Shown: piece after piece, positions 38,647-47,686 of the stretch
Position numbering within the stretch: the first letter of the stretch is position 1
How the letters are laid out: each line of letters starts with the position of its first letter
Assembly: GCF_001889165.1 (NCBI RefSeq)
Contig: NZ_CP016020.1
Location: 3,570,501 to 3,634,500 of the forward strand
DNA from: Bacillus weihaiensis
GTDB lineage: Bacteria; Bacillota; Bacilli; Bacillales; Bacillaceae
Reading direction: 5' to 3'
Length of the DNA: 64,000 bases
Translations under genes and position numbers: made by a program
Notes under the pieces: generated by a model
What the model was told of the DNA's origin: nothing
The model's database searches: none
Seen by the model: only the letters and a program-made list of their open reading frames with translations

Positions 38647-39228
38647 TTATGTAGAAACAGTCTTCCACAGCCTTGTCACTCCAACCAATTCATGTTCAAT
38701 GAATTCCATTCTATAAATATCCGGCTTAGATGTAGTTAATAAAAAATTCAAATCATATTCACTATCGTAATACCCCATCATTAAGGCCATTACTGCACCA
38801 TGAGTTCCTATAGCCACCTTATTGCCTTGATAGGTTGAAAGAATTTCTTTCAAAACTGCTATAGCTCTAATTTGACAATCGGCATTAGACTCAGCACCAT
38901 TTAATGAGAAATGCGGGTCATCAAACGATTCTGTTAACAAAGGGTATAAATCCTTATCAGACATTCGATAATCTTCATTGGAGAAGATTCTTTCTCTGAG
39001 GTCCTCAAACACTAACACTTCTTTTCCAGAACGTTTAGCCAAATCCTCGATGGTTAAGACTGCACGATTATAAGGGCTTGAAACAAAGACTTCAATATTC
39101 TCTTTTAGCAAAATATGAGTGACTCTTTTAGCATCTACTATTCCTTTTTCACTAAGCCCCCTTGTTCTTTCAGTTCCTTCTGTATAAGGCGATTCACCAT
39201 GTCTCACCATATATATATAAGTTTTCAT
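38647..39228 (-). CDS. Histidine phosphatase family protein
   Basis: The catalytic phospho-histidine motif is MVRHGESPYTEG near the N-terminus. The second active-site His is in VAIGTHGAVMALMMGY near residue 145, with SSPYNRAVLTIEDLAKR between them. Length is 193 residues, normal for the phosphoglycerate-mutase-like family; the substrate is not predictable. AAGGGGGTAGT precedes the ATG. It is a single gene. Confidence 0.88.
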   Translation of the reverse strand: MKTYIYMVRHGESPYTEGTERTRGLSEKGIVDAKRVTHILLKENIEVFVSSPYNRAVLTIEDLAKRSGKEVLVFEDLRERIFSNEDYRMSDKDLYPLLTESFDDPHFSLNGAESNADCQIRAIAVLKEILSTYQGNKVAIGTHGAVMALMMGYYDSEYDLNFLLTTSKPDIYRMEFIEHELVGVTRLWKTVST

Positions 39229-39632
39229 ACTACCCCCTTCACTTTTTTACATAATTAACCATTTTAATTATACTATTTTATCACATGAAATTGACCTTTT
39301 TTTAAAGTAGCATGAGGATGATTCCCAACACTTCTCAATCAATTACCCCTACCTATACCCTTGCCATACAACTACTAAAGTGTTATTGCATCTCTACCTA
39401 ATCGCATCCCAATGCTATCGGAAGTCATGTGAAGATTCTTTTTTTCAGTAGCAGTATGCATCCTACTATACTATTAATGCTTCTACTAAAATAAACCGTT
39501 ATTCACTTCTAACCATTTCATCAAATGCACCTTAAATTCCCTTCATTATCCATTTTATATTTATGATCAATTAAAGGAAAATAAGGTAGCATCTATCTTT
39601 CAAATATATATCGAAGTTTATTGGTCCGCAAA
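39229..39632. other. AT-rich gap between the phosphatase and jetC
   Basis: I see no gene, repeat or convincing terminator here. It contains the phosphatase promoter at its left end and the 3' flank of the Wadjet operon at its right end. Confidence 0.4.
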
Positions 39633-42600
39633 TTACAACAAGGTCAGTTGTTCTTGTTCTCCTAATCTTCCCATTGCTTCTGGATCATTGTCTTTAAAGA
39701 ATGCCGTTCGGATTTCTTTATGTTTAGTCATGATTTGTGTTTCTCCACTTGCAGACTCTCTAAGGCGACAACTATAAATGACAGGAAAATACTTACGAAT
39801 AAACTTTCCTTCTGCATGAGCAGTTAAGGCAATGATTTGAAAGCCTAATTGTTCGGCAATAAAGAATACAGGATCTAATACATGGTCACTTGATGCTTTC
39901 CCGAAAGGATTATCAACAATAACAGTTCTATGTCGCTTTTGGTTTCCTTGAAGTGGTACTCTTTTTTCTGCTAAATAGTTTAAAATACCGAGGAACAGCG
40001 TCATGTTTTTACTCCATTTTTCCCCGCCAGACCAAGCGTTTGATTTTTCCCAGCTAGTTAGAGCACCGCTGACTTTGCCATCGTTACTTACTTTTCTACA
40101 CTTTACACTGATATCTTTTTCTTTCATAACATTTTTGAGTAACTGTTTCGTGTGAAGCCACTTTTCAATCTGCTTCCGTATGAGGGAATCGTCCTCTTTT
40201 CCCTCATCATCTTTATATTCTTCTTTATCTAGTTGTAAAACCATCCAATCAATATGTTGACGAAGAGCTTCTTTCCCCTCCTGCTCGTCCCAGTCAGGTA
40301 CAATGAAGATGTAAATGTCTTTTGTTTTATCCTCTACTTTTACACGTGTTTGTTTTGGTATTAACCTTAATTCGTCTGCGATAGTTTGTAAGTAAAGGTG
40401 AAGATGGGCGATGAATTGCTGTAATTGCTTGTCATGTTCTCTCATATCTTCCTCAGCAATCTTGACAGTTCGATGAATTCGCTCACTCATTTTTTCTTGC
40501 CATTCAATCACATCGCTATAGGTGATCTTGTGTTCAATCCCTGTAATACATGTGTTTCGCAGTCTTATATCCAAAATGTTCTCTTCACAGAATTTAATAA
40601 ATTGTGTTTTTTCTTCTTTTCTCTTTTTATCTAAGGAAAGTACTTTTGCATGTACGGAAGTAATTGACTTTACCAAATGATGAATGATTTCAATTCGTTT
40701 ATATGCATAATCTTGTTGAATTTTTTCTTCTAGAAGAGTTTCACGAACATTTTCGTGTAAAAAAGCAAAAACCATATTCTGTTTGTCTAATTCAATAATA
40801 GCGTTTTCGATTTCAGCTTTCGCTAATTGATATCTTTTTTGTTCTTTAGTTAAAAACGTATATCTTTCCTGTAGTCGTTCCTTTTCTACTTGAAGCTGCT
40901 CCTCTACTTCAACAAGTGAATCTTTAAAAAGGACGATTTCTTGAAAAAGGTTATAAAAATCGTCTTTCCGAATTTCGAATTCATTGCTTGCCTTTGACCA
41001 CTGTTCCCGAATCTCAATGACAGTATGTCTTAGTTCATTAACTTCCCCTTCTAATCCCCTAATCGTCTTACTTAGTTGAGAAATTTCTTCCTCTCCATGA
41101 GCTGGGAATTCAATCGTATCAACTGTTCCATATTGATCTTCTAATCCCTTTATTTCCTTAGATAAACCTTGAAGTTTCTCATTAACTGTAGCTAGCTTTT
41201 CTTCAAGCAGGACTCTTCCTTGTTGCTTACCCTCTAATTTATTACGCAACGTTTTTCGTTCACTGACTAAAAGCTCCAGACTTTTAGAAGAATATTTCGG
41301 TTGTTCTCCTACCACTTCTTTGTAATATGCATCAGCTCTTAAGATAGACAAAGGCTCTCTAGCCAGTTGTAATTCCTCATCTAATTCATTACGTATTCCC
41401 TTTAAAATGGCAATAAGCTTTTTTGACTTTTCTCGTTTTGATTTTTCCTCTTCAACTTCTTCACGAATTCTTATTAATTCTTTTGTATAGAAGTCGAGGT
41501 CTTTCTTCTTAGAGAAATACTTTCTCCCCTCATTCAACCTTGTCATCAAACCAGTATATAAGCTAGTTGCTTCTGTCAACCTCTTAGTATACGTTCCTAT
41601 TTCATTGTCAATTGAATCAATTTGCTTCGTCACTTCTTGTATAACTCTTTTTTGTTTAGCTTCTTCCTCAGAGGCTCCTTTAAATTGTTCTTTTAAGAGA
41701 GTGTATTGCTCAAAGGGATACTTTCTTAAAAACCCTCGGACCTTCTCTAATACCGCTCGCCAATTTTCAAGCTCTATTTCTTTCGTAATCCGTTCGTCCT
41801 GTGATTCATTCGCAACCTTTTTAACCGCTATTTTCCAATTATTAAATCCCTCTATAGTAAGGTTTTCTTTCCATATACGAGGAAAAACATGCTGATCACA
41901 TGACTTCACCTGACCGCGAATGAATGACCGAGCTTCTTCCTCCGTACATATATATACCGGATGTGACATTTCCTCTTCAACAGAAAGGAGCTTATCACGA
42001 AGCTTCATAACCTCTGCTTCTGTTACAATGAATGTTATAGCCCAATACGGGTAATGGGTATGATACTCCTCCACTGACCCTTCTAATGATTTAGCTGCCT
42101 GTTGAACGAAATCTGTTCCTAGTTCGAGATAAGTAAATTGATTTCTCCATCTGTTTTTCCACAATTCCAGCTTAGGATCAGCGGTAAAGGATGTATGATG
42201 TTCATAGTCATCTGAAAACCTCGTTGCTTGCCTTTCTTTATAAAGGAGCTCTTCTCTTTCACGCGATAGCTTTTCTACTTTCTCCTCTAGCTGACCAATA
42301 ATGGTTTCTTCTTTTTCATAAATGGAATAATAATGCTGCCATTGTGTCATCTGTACAACTAGTTCTGATAAAATTTCGTTTTGTTGGTCTTCTATTGCTT
42401 TGATTTGTTGCTGAAACGTTCTTGATTCATCACGAAATTTTTCATATTCTGATCTCACATTAGGTAAAGTAATCTTAAGGTCCTCTTTTGTTTGTTCTAG
42501 TCCTTTTATATGACTTTTATAATTGATCATTTCTAGTTCATAACGTTGAAAATCATTTTCCCATTTAGGAAATTCTTCCTCTACTCTTTCTTTAAGAGGA

Positions 42601-44060
42601 TTAGACAAAATTTCTTTGGCCATTTCCCTCATATCGTTTTCTACATATGTTTTCTTACTAGTTAACTCTGTTTCACTTAATATCTTTTCTTGTAAAATTT
42701 CGTTAAGGTGATTAAATACTTTTTCCTCTTGTGTTATTTCTTCCTTCTTTCTGTCTATTTGCTGCTTTACTTGATTGATATGTTCTTGAATTTTTTCTTC
42801 TTCATGAAGAAAATACCCTTTTAGAAAGGCGGTATTATCTGCTAATTGCTCCTCAATATCAATTATTTCTTCATCTCTTTCAAGGAGAGTTAGCTGTTCT
42901 GTATAATAGGAATGTAGTTGTTTATTTTTGTTTATTTCCCGGTTAGCTTTTGCTACCTTTAACTGTGCAATACGATTAGTCTTTTCAGTATGATTCTGTT
43001 CAAGCTTATCAAATTCATCTTGCACTTCTTTATACGTTTCAAGCGCCTTATCTCTTTTTTGTTCTAGTCGTGTGATCTCATAGGATTTTTCCTTACGCTC
43101 CCACTCCTCCTTCTCACCTTGCCACTCTTCAATGCTAGTCTCGATTTTTGATAAGGTTGCTTTCGTTTCTTCCTGCTCTTGTTTCGTATACTTATATAGT
43201 GCTTTCAACTTAGATTTTTGTTCCTCTAATTGTTTGACTTCTTGATCTACCTGTTTAAAGGAAGAAACATAGCTTTCAATTTGCATTTCTACCTGTTTGT
43301 TCTCTTCAATCACTCTTCTTAATCGTTTATGTGCTTTGAAATGCTCCCGCTGCTTTTCAAAGGTTTGGACAAAATCATTGGATCCTTTTCCTGCAACTGC
43401 TTCTTCTACTGTTGGTATAAGTAGTTGATCCACAAGCTGTGAGGTCGTTTTACAGCCATCAAAAAAACTTTCCACACCACCTTCTGAGCCATTTATTACG
43501 GTTATTTTTCTCCATTCAGAAGCGATAATTTTAAATCGATCTTCAAGATGCTGATGGTAGCTTCGTACGGTATCAAATGTGCTCGCCTTTAAAGGATGTG
43601 ATGATTTCATTGACGTATAATAATCATTCATCTCATCGCGGTTTGCAGGTCGAGCCTTACCGCCTATATTTGATCTGACAAAGGGTATATTCTCGATTCG
43701 ATGCTTGTCCGCCTCCTCATACTCATAGGTGTATCGATACGATTTCACTCCTTCTTTTGCCATATATAATGTGACAGCAGTGAGTCCATAACGTCTAGGT
43801 CGTTCATTAATAATCCACTCAATCGCAATATGAGCACTAGCAGACTCCAGGGAGAGCGTATCCTTCAGTTTGCGCTCCGCCAGTTCTACATTAGGTAAAA
43901 TTGCTTGAATGGCAGTTTGAATAAATACTGTTTTCCCTCCACCATTTTCAAGTAAAATCGCCCCATTATGACTATCAAATAAGAAAATATCGTCATTATA
44001 TCGCTTTGCTCCACCTTCATAGACAACATTGGTAAATCTGATCTTTGAAATTGAGGGCAT
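39633..44060 (-). CDS. jetC: Wadjet JetC: SMC/MukB-like ATPase (1475 aa)
   Basis: JetC is the SMC-type motor of the Wadjet anti-plasmid system, which extrudes DNA loops and triggers cleavage of small circles. The N-terminal nucleotide site is AILLENGGGKTVFIQTA (K43, T44). Two long coiled-coil blocks (about 250-560 and 780-1170) flank a hinge-like region. The C-terminus has an ABC signature, NAWSGGEKWSKNM at about 1342, and a Walker B strand RTVIVDNPFGKASSDH with D1383. The residue after that Asp is Asn rather than the usual Glu. At 1475 residues it is longer than type I JetC. The AGGAGG site lies inside jetB, whose stop overlaps this ATG in TAATG. Confidence 0.85.
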   Translation of the reverse strand: MPSISKIRFTNVVYEGGAKRYNDDIFLFDSHNGAILLENGGGKTVFIQTAIQAILPNVELAERKLKDTLSLESASAHIAIEWIINERPRRYGLTAVTLYMAKEGVKSYRYTYEYEEADKHRIENIPFVRSNIGGKARPANRDEMNDYYTSMKSSHPLKASTFDTVRSYHQHLEDRFKIIASEWRKITVINGSEGGVESFFDGCKTTSQLVDQLLIPTVEEAVAGKGSNDFVQTFEKQREHFKAHKRLRRVIEENKQVEMQIESYVSSFKQVDQEVKQLEEQKSKLKALYKYTKQEQEETKATLSKIETSIEEWQGEKEEWERKEKSYEITRLEQKRDKALETYKEVQDEFDKLEQNHTEKTNRIAQLKVAKANREINKNKQLHSYYTEQLTLLERDEEIIDIEEQLADNTAFLKGYFLHEEEKIQEHINQVKQQIDRKKEEITQEEKVFNHLNEILQEKILSETELTSKKTYVENDMREMAKEILSNPLKERVEEEFPKWENDFQRYELEMINYKSHIKGLEQTKEDLKITLPNVRSEYEKFRDESRTFQQQIKAIEDQQNEILSELVVQMTQWQHYYSIYEKEETIIGQLEEKVEKLSREREELLYKERQATRFSDDYEHHTSFTADPKLELWKNRWRNQFTYLELGTDFVQQAAKSLEGSVEEYHTHYPYWAITFIVTEAEVMKLRDKLLSVEEEMSHPVYICTEEEARSFIRGQVKSCDQHVFPRIWKENLTIEGFNNWKIAVKKVANESQDERITKEIELENWRAVLEKVRGFLRKYPFEQYTLLKEQFKGASEEEAKQKRVIQEVTKQIDSIDNEIGTYTKRLTEATSLYTGLMTRLNEGRKYFSKKKDLDFYTKELIRIREEVEEEKSKREKSKKLIAILKGIRNELDEELQLAREPLSILRADAYYKEVVGEQPKYSSKSLELLVSERKTLRNKLEGKQQGRVLLEEKLATVNEKLQGLSKEIKGLEDQYGTVDTIEFPAHGEEEISQLSKTIRGLEGEVNELRHTVIEIREQWSKASNEFEIRKDDFYNLFQEIVLFKDSLVEVEEQLQVEKERLQERYTFLTKEQKRYQLAKAEIENAIIELDKQNMVFAFLHENVRETLLEEKIQQDYAYKRIEIIHHLVKSITSVHAKVLSLDKKRKEEKTQFIKFCEENILDIRLRNTCITGIEHKITYSDVIEWQEKMSERIHRTVKIAEEDMREHDKQLQQFIAHLHLYLQTIADELRLIPKQTRVKVEDKTKDIYIFIVPDWDEQEGKEALRQHIDWMVLQLDKEEYKDDEGKEDDSLIRKQIEKWLHTKQLLKNVMKEKDISVKCRKVSNDGKVSGALTSWEKSNAWSGGEKWSKNMTLFLGILNYLAEKRVPLQGNQKRHRTVIVDNPFGKASSDHVLDPVFFIAEQLGFQIIALTAHAEGKFIRKYFPVIYSCRLRESASGETQIMTKHKEIRTAFFKDNDPEAMGRLGEQEQLTLL

Positions 44061-44794
44061 TAGACTTCCTCCTTTTGATGGTCAAATGAATATATAAACT
44101 CCAAGATTCCACGATTATACTCTAGCTCCATGAAATATCTTTGCACAATGACCTTCGCTTTTTCCGTTAACTGTATTTCATCATTTCCAATATCCTGTAC
44201 TAATTCTTGTGCAACTAAGAACTTTTTAACAGTATGAAGAAAGCTCAGTCTACTTATCGTTCTACCGGATTGTGCTTTAGCCGTCTCTTTTAAATCATCC
44301 ATATCTGTCCACTTTCCAATAATCGAACTCCAGTTGTATTCATACTCTTTTTCAAGCTCTTTTAACTCTTCCTCTCCAATTTCACGTAACGTTTCAAGCC
44401 GTTCATTAACTTGCCCCAACCAATCACTCATTGAAATGAAATCACGGGTTGGTTCGGTCGTCTGATAGCTATCATAAAATTCACCAAACAGAATAATAAT
44501 CGTCACATACATAAAATATATATCTGCATTAACCGTTTTCCCCGTAAAATAGGTTTTTTTCAACGTATCATTCGAAATATGAAACGGAGAATTTAATGCA
44601 AGAGGAACAAAATATAGCCTTTCCCCAACGGAAAAAATAGTACAATCTACTTCTTTGGCAAACTGATCCACGAGTCCTCTTACCTTATCCTCAGCTAAAT
44701 AAAGTCTTAATTCATCCCCTTCACTATATCCTTTTTTACTAATCCTCGAATAAATTTGAAAGGCCTTCATCACTTCATCCTGTTTATAATCCAT
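44060..44794 (-). CDS. jetB: Wadjet JetB: MukE-like subunit
   Basis: This roughly 244-residue helical protein has a winged-helix-like end (SRLSFLHTVKKFLVAQELVQ ... IQLTEKAKVIVQRYFMELE) as expected for a MukE/kite-type subunit. It resembles the family I know as DUF6063, found beside type II-like Wadjet genes. It would bind JetA and the DNA-clamping JetC. The ATG at 44794 lies seven bases after GGGTG; a GTG three codons earlier is an alternative. It overlaps jetA by 11 bases and jetC by one base, showing tight coupling. Confidence 0.75.
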   Translation of the reverse strand: MDYKQDEVMKAFQIYSRISKKGYSEGDELRLYLAEDKVRGLVDQFAKEVDCTIFSVGERLYFVPLALNSPFHISNDTLKKTYFTGKTVNADIYFMYVTIIILFGEFYDSYQTTEPTRDFISMSDWLGQVNERLETLREIGEEELKELEKEYEYNWSSIIGKWTDMDDLKETAKAQSGRTISRLSFLHTVKKFLVAQELVQDIGNDEIQLTEKAKVIVQRYFMELEYNRGILEFIYSFDHQKEEV

Positions 44795-46295
44795 CTTCTT
44801 CACCCACTTTTAAACGTAGTATCATATTTTGGATTGAAAATCGCTTCGTTACTGTCATAATTTCCTGTAGTTCTTCCACTTCTATAGTGGAGTACTTATT
44901 TTTTACTAAAGCTAAAACTTCTTCAAATAATGATTCATTACGATCCTCTGTTTTTTCATATGTGATCGGAGAGCGTTGATGCATGACATACCAGAATTGG
45001 TAAAATATTTTTTTATCCAACCAATCTGAATCTTCATCATCGATGCGTTCCACTACTTCTTTTAGGGTAATTTCACCCTTCCCTTGCATGACCTTCACTA
45101 CCAGATTCATAATCTCTCCAAATTGTTTTCGAATGATTGCATTCTCAAGTTCCTGTAACGCCTCATCTGAGAGATCATCAAAGTTATTCATGCGCTCTCC
45201 TCCGTCTTGCGTCTCTATTCGCTGTTCTGAAAAGATAACGAATGGAGACCATGTTTCACTTTGTTCTATTGACAAAAATGGCTCTATTAATTGTTTCGAT
45301 GAAACGAGAGGTAAAGGCTTACTTACAAGAGCAGCTGTAATTTCCTGCTTAAAATTAAATGAGTCAATCCCTACATAATACAGAGCCTCTTGGGCTGCAT
45401 GTAATGCAGTTGTTTTCAATTCAATGCTTTCCTTCAACAGCATAGTATGAATATGATGAACCTCACCAAGCTCTCGATCAATTTGCAATATGAATTCATA
45501 CGCTTTTCTATCCTTCTCTGAGTTCATATCATACGCTAAACGATTCCTCGTTTCCTTGACAAAAGAATGTAATTCACTGAACTCTTCGTTTTCTCTTGTT
45601 AATCGAGTATTAATGTCATCAACCATTTGCTTATATCGTTCATATGTTTCATCCGAAATGATATTTCGTTGAATTTCGTGTTTTACAACTGTTATCCGAT
45701 TTCTTAGAGATTCCACATCAATTTGCATTTCATCAATCTGCCTTAACGCTCCTACGAACTCTCCTTTTTCAAGTTGCTTCCGCAAAACTAACTGATTAAT
45801 AGAAAGCTGAAATTCTGTAAAATACTCCTTCGTTGCAAACACTAATTCTAGCCCTTGCTCATCTAATTTATAATATTGAGTATTCGTATGTATATCAGCT
45901 CGGTCGGCTTTCAAAATTGAGTAATGAACAGCTTCATGCTCTCTCGTTTCCCAGTTATAAAACTTTTTGTCATTCCGCTTTCCACCAGGTGGACGAAAAG
46001 TTTCCACTACATTTCTAGCCACCTTTTCAAAGCCTTCAAGTGAAAGTGCATATTCCCCTTGATTCAACCTATATAAATATTCCGCCAAATCCTGAATACT
46101 CGTTTTTTTATTTCGGATTAACATATTTTCAAAGAAAAATAATAGAGATAATAGGCCGTAACCAAAATAATCAATTTGCTTGTTATTCTCATCCTTTTCC
46201 CGCTTATTCTCTAATCGATATAACGGATCAAATAAAGCTAACCGCTGCATTCGTTCACGGTAATTTTCTGTTATTCCTTTTAATTGTGTGTCCAT
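44784..46295 (-). CDS. jetA: Wadjet JetA: MukF/kleisin-like subunit
   Basis: This 503-residue protein has an N-terminal winged-helix region (DPLYRLENKREKDENNKQID ... SIQDLAEYLYRLNQGEYAL), a long central helical coiled-coil (about 170-310) and a C-terminal domain (ITYEKTEDRNESLFEEVLAL ... MTVTKRFSIQNMILRLKVGE). This is the MukF/kleisin layout. It would bridge the JetC heads. GGAGGAG lies six bases before the ATG at 46295. Its start overlaps the jetD coding end by 16 bases. Confidence 0.75.
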   Translation of the reverse strand: MDTQLKGITENYRERMQRLALFDPLYRLENKREKDENNKQIDYFGYGLLSLLFFFENMLIRNKKTSIQDLAEYLYRLNQGEYALSLEGFEKVARNVVETFRPPGGKRNDKKFYNWETREHEAVHYSILKADRADIHTNTQYYKLDEQGLELVFATKEYFTEFQLSINQLVLRKQLEKGEFVGALRQIDEMQIDVESLRNRITVVKHEIQRNIISDETYERYKQMVDDINTRLTRENEEFSELHSFVKETRNRLAYDMNSEKDRKAYEFILQIDRELGEVHHIHTMLLKESIELKTTALHAAQEALYYVGIDSFNFKQEITAALVSKPLPLVSSKQLIEPFLSIEQSETWSPFVIFSEQRIETQDGGERMNNFDDLSDEALQELENAIIRKQFGEIMNLVVKVMQGKGEITLKEVVERIDDEDSDWLDKKIFYQFWYVMHQRSPITYEKTEDRNESLFEEVLALVKNKYSTIEVEELQEIMTVTKRFSIQNMILRLKVGEEDGL

Positions 46296-47308
46296 ACCGC
46301 GCTCCTCCATATTGTGTGTAACTCTTCCTTTGTTAAGACTTCTTGAGGATAATAAGCATGCTCCTCAAACATAGCCAAGATCTTTTTTTGATCTTCTTGG
46401 CTGAATTCATATAAAAAGTGATGTACAGCCATTTCATTTTTCGTTTGATTTTCTTTTCCTTTGTAGAACGGTTTTCTGAGCATCGCTTCGTAAAAACATC
46501 TGGCAAGTTTTACATTATATTTTTCATAAAGATGAAAATAGATGCTAATCCCTTCATAATCTAAATCGCCAAAATAATAGATTTCATGTTGATTTTCCTT
46601 ATCAGGGAGACCAAGTTGGTTGGGAAGTTGATTCAAACTCGAAGCAATTTTCCACCCTGAACCATAGATCAGTGTAGTAAAATTGGTCGTTAATAAGGAT
46701 TCTATAAGACCTGAATAGGTAGCCTTATTTTCAACAATGAGGTGTTTATGTACTCGATCATTCCTTAGTAGGTTGTTTGGATTGATTGCAAACATAAGAG
46801 GATCAGGGGTTTTCGTGATCTTCAATTTATCATATAGATTAATTTTATCTAAAAGAGCCTTTCCTCCCTTCTCGTCAATCCATTTTTCATCCTTCATTAC
46901 TTCATAAGAACGTTCCGAGCTGTTTGTAAAAGATGTAGGCAGTCCGTTTTCCTGTAAATAGTCGTCAATCAACATAATCCAAGGCTTGTCCTCCTTCCAT
47001 TTCTTTTTAGAGGAAGAAAAATAAGGTCGTAATTCAATCGTAGGATGCACCTTAAATTGTATCGCTTGAATCTCTTCTATTAGTGATTGCTTCACTTTCC
47101 CTTTCTGAATCCTAAAACTATTGGGCAAGCCCATCCAATTAGTACCATGACTCTTAACCGGTGTCATGTAACCTTCGTCTAATAACGTATGGATTGTAGC
47201 AGAAAAATCATCATATGTATCAAGAGTTGTAGCTACACTTTCTAATTCACTAAGCGTTATCATAGATCCCTTAACTTGCTCAAGGATTGAAATTATTTTA
47301 CTTTTCAT
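46280..47308 (-). CDS. jetD: Wadjet JetD: Toprim/topoisomerase-VI-like nuclease
   Basis: JetD cuts the DNA that the JetABC motor has trapped. The Toprim catalytic residues are visible as E193 in IVENKATYS and the DxD pair D248/D250 in YYFGDLDYEGISIYF. The N-terminal half is a winged-helix-containing DUF3322-like region. Length is 342 residues. It is the first gene of the operon, whereas type I systems place it last. The ribosome site is weak (GATGAGATGG). The first ten codons and the upstream region reappear, mutated, at 58.58 kb. Confidence 0.85.
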   Translation of the reverse strand: MKSKIISILEQVKGSMITLSELESVATTLDTYDDFSATIHTLLDEGYMTPVKSHGTNWMGLPNSFRIQKGKVKQSLIEEIQAIQFKVHPTIELRPYFSSSKKKWKEDKPWIMLIDDYLQENGLPTSFTNSSERSYEVMKDEKWIDEKGGKALLDKINLYDKLKITKTPDPLMFAINPNNLLRNDRVHKHLIVENKATYSGLIESLLTTNFTTLIYGSGWKIASSLNQLPNQLGLPDKENQHEIYYFGDLDYEGISIYFHLYEKYNVKLARCFYEAMLRKPFYKGKENQTKNEMAVHHFLYEFSQEDQKKILAMFEEHAYYPQEVLTKEELHTIWRSAVWTHN

Positions 47309-47546
47309 ACTACCATCTCATCTTTCTGATTTATTATCTTTACGCATGAGCATTCTATAAATCTGATCTTTAGTCCTTAATGGTATTATATAACATATAA
47401 TAGGAAACTACTTGTACATTTCGTGTTAGAACGTGATGGCATTTCCTTCACCAGTTGGAGTTATAGGACTTTGTTTATTTTTTAGAATAGCGATTTTGTA
47501 GTATAGTAAAGGGGCTTGCCTCATATATAGAGGGAAGCCCTTTTGG
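47279..47546. repeat. Long direct repeat, copy A (jetD start, promoter region, hairpin)
   Basis: From CAAGGATTGAAATTATT in the jetD coding start, through TATTATATAACA, AAACTACTTGTA and TTCACCAGTTGGA, to a hairpin at 47512-47544, this segment aligns in the same order with 58577-58855. On the minus strand it carries a TATAAT box (47385-47390) that may drive jetD. The hairpin corresponds by position to the rlmCD terminator in copy B, although rlmCD is not next to it here. The 140-base leader of yfmM follows. Confidence 0.8.
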
Positions 47547-47568
47547 AGAAATATTGGAATATATCTGA

Positions 47569-47599
47569 GGCTACAGAATCAGTAGACCTGTTACCATAC
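47569..47599. repeat. GAAGCA/GGTTCT-type repeat, degenerate copy
   Basis: GGCTACAGAATCAGTAGACC followed by TGTTACCATA resembles the core of the copy at 38579-38617 (GCAGTAGAACTGTCACCATA). It lies in the yfmM leader. Confidence 0.35.
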
Positions 47600-47686
47600 A
47601 TCAAAAAAAATAAATTCAAGATAGAAAATCTAGTCTAAATCTAGTAAGATATCCACATGAGATATTAGAAGATAAGGGGTTAAAAA

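Noticed and set aside
47512-47544. Antibiotic-responsive attenuator in front of yfmM
   Set aside because: The hairpin is homologous to the rlmCD terminator in the second repeat copy, so it is explained as a duplicated terminator; no leader peptide is evident.
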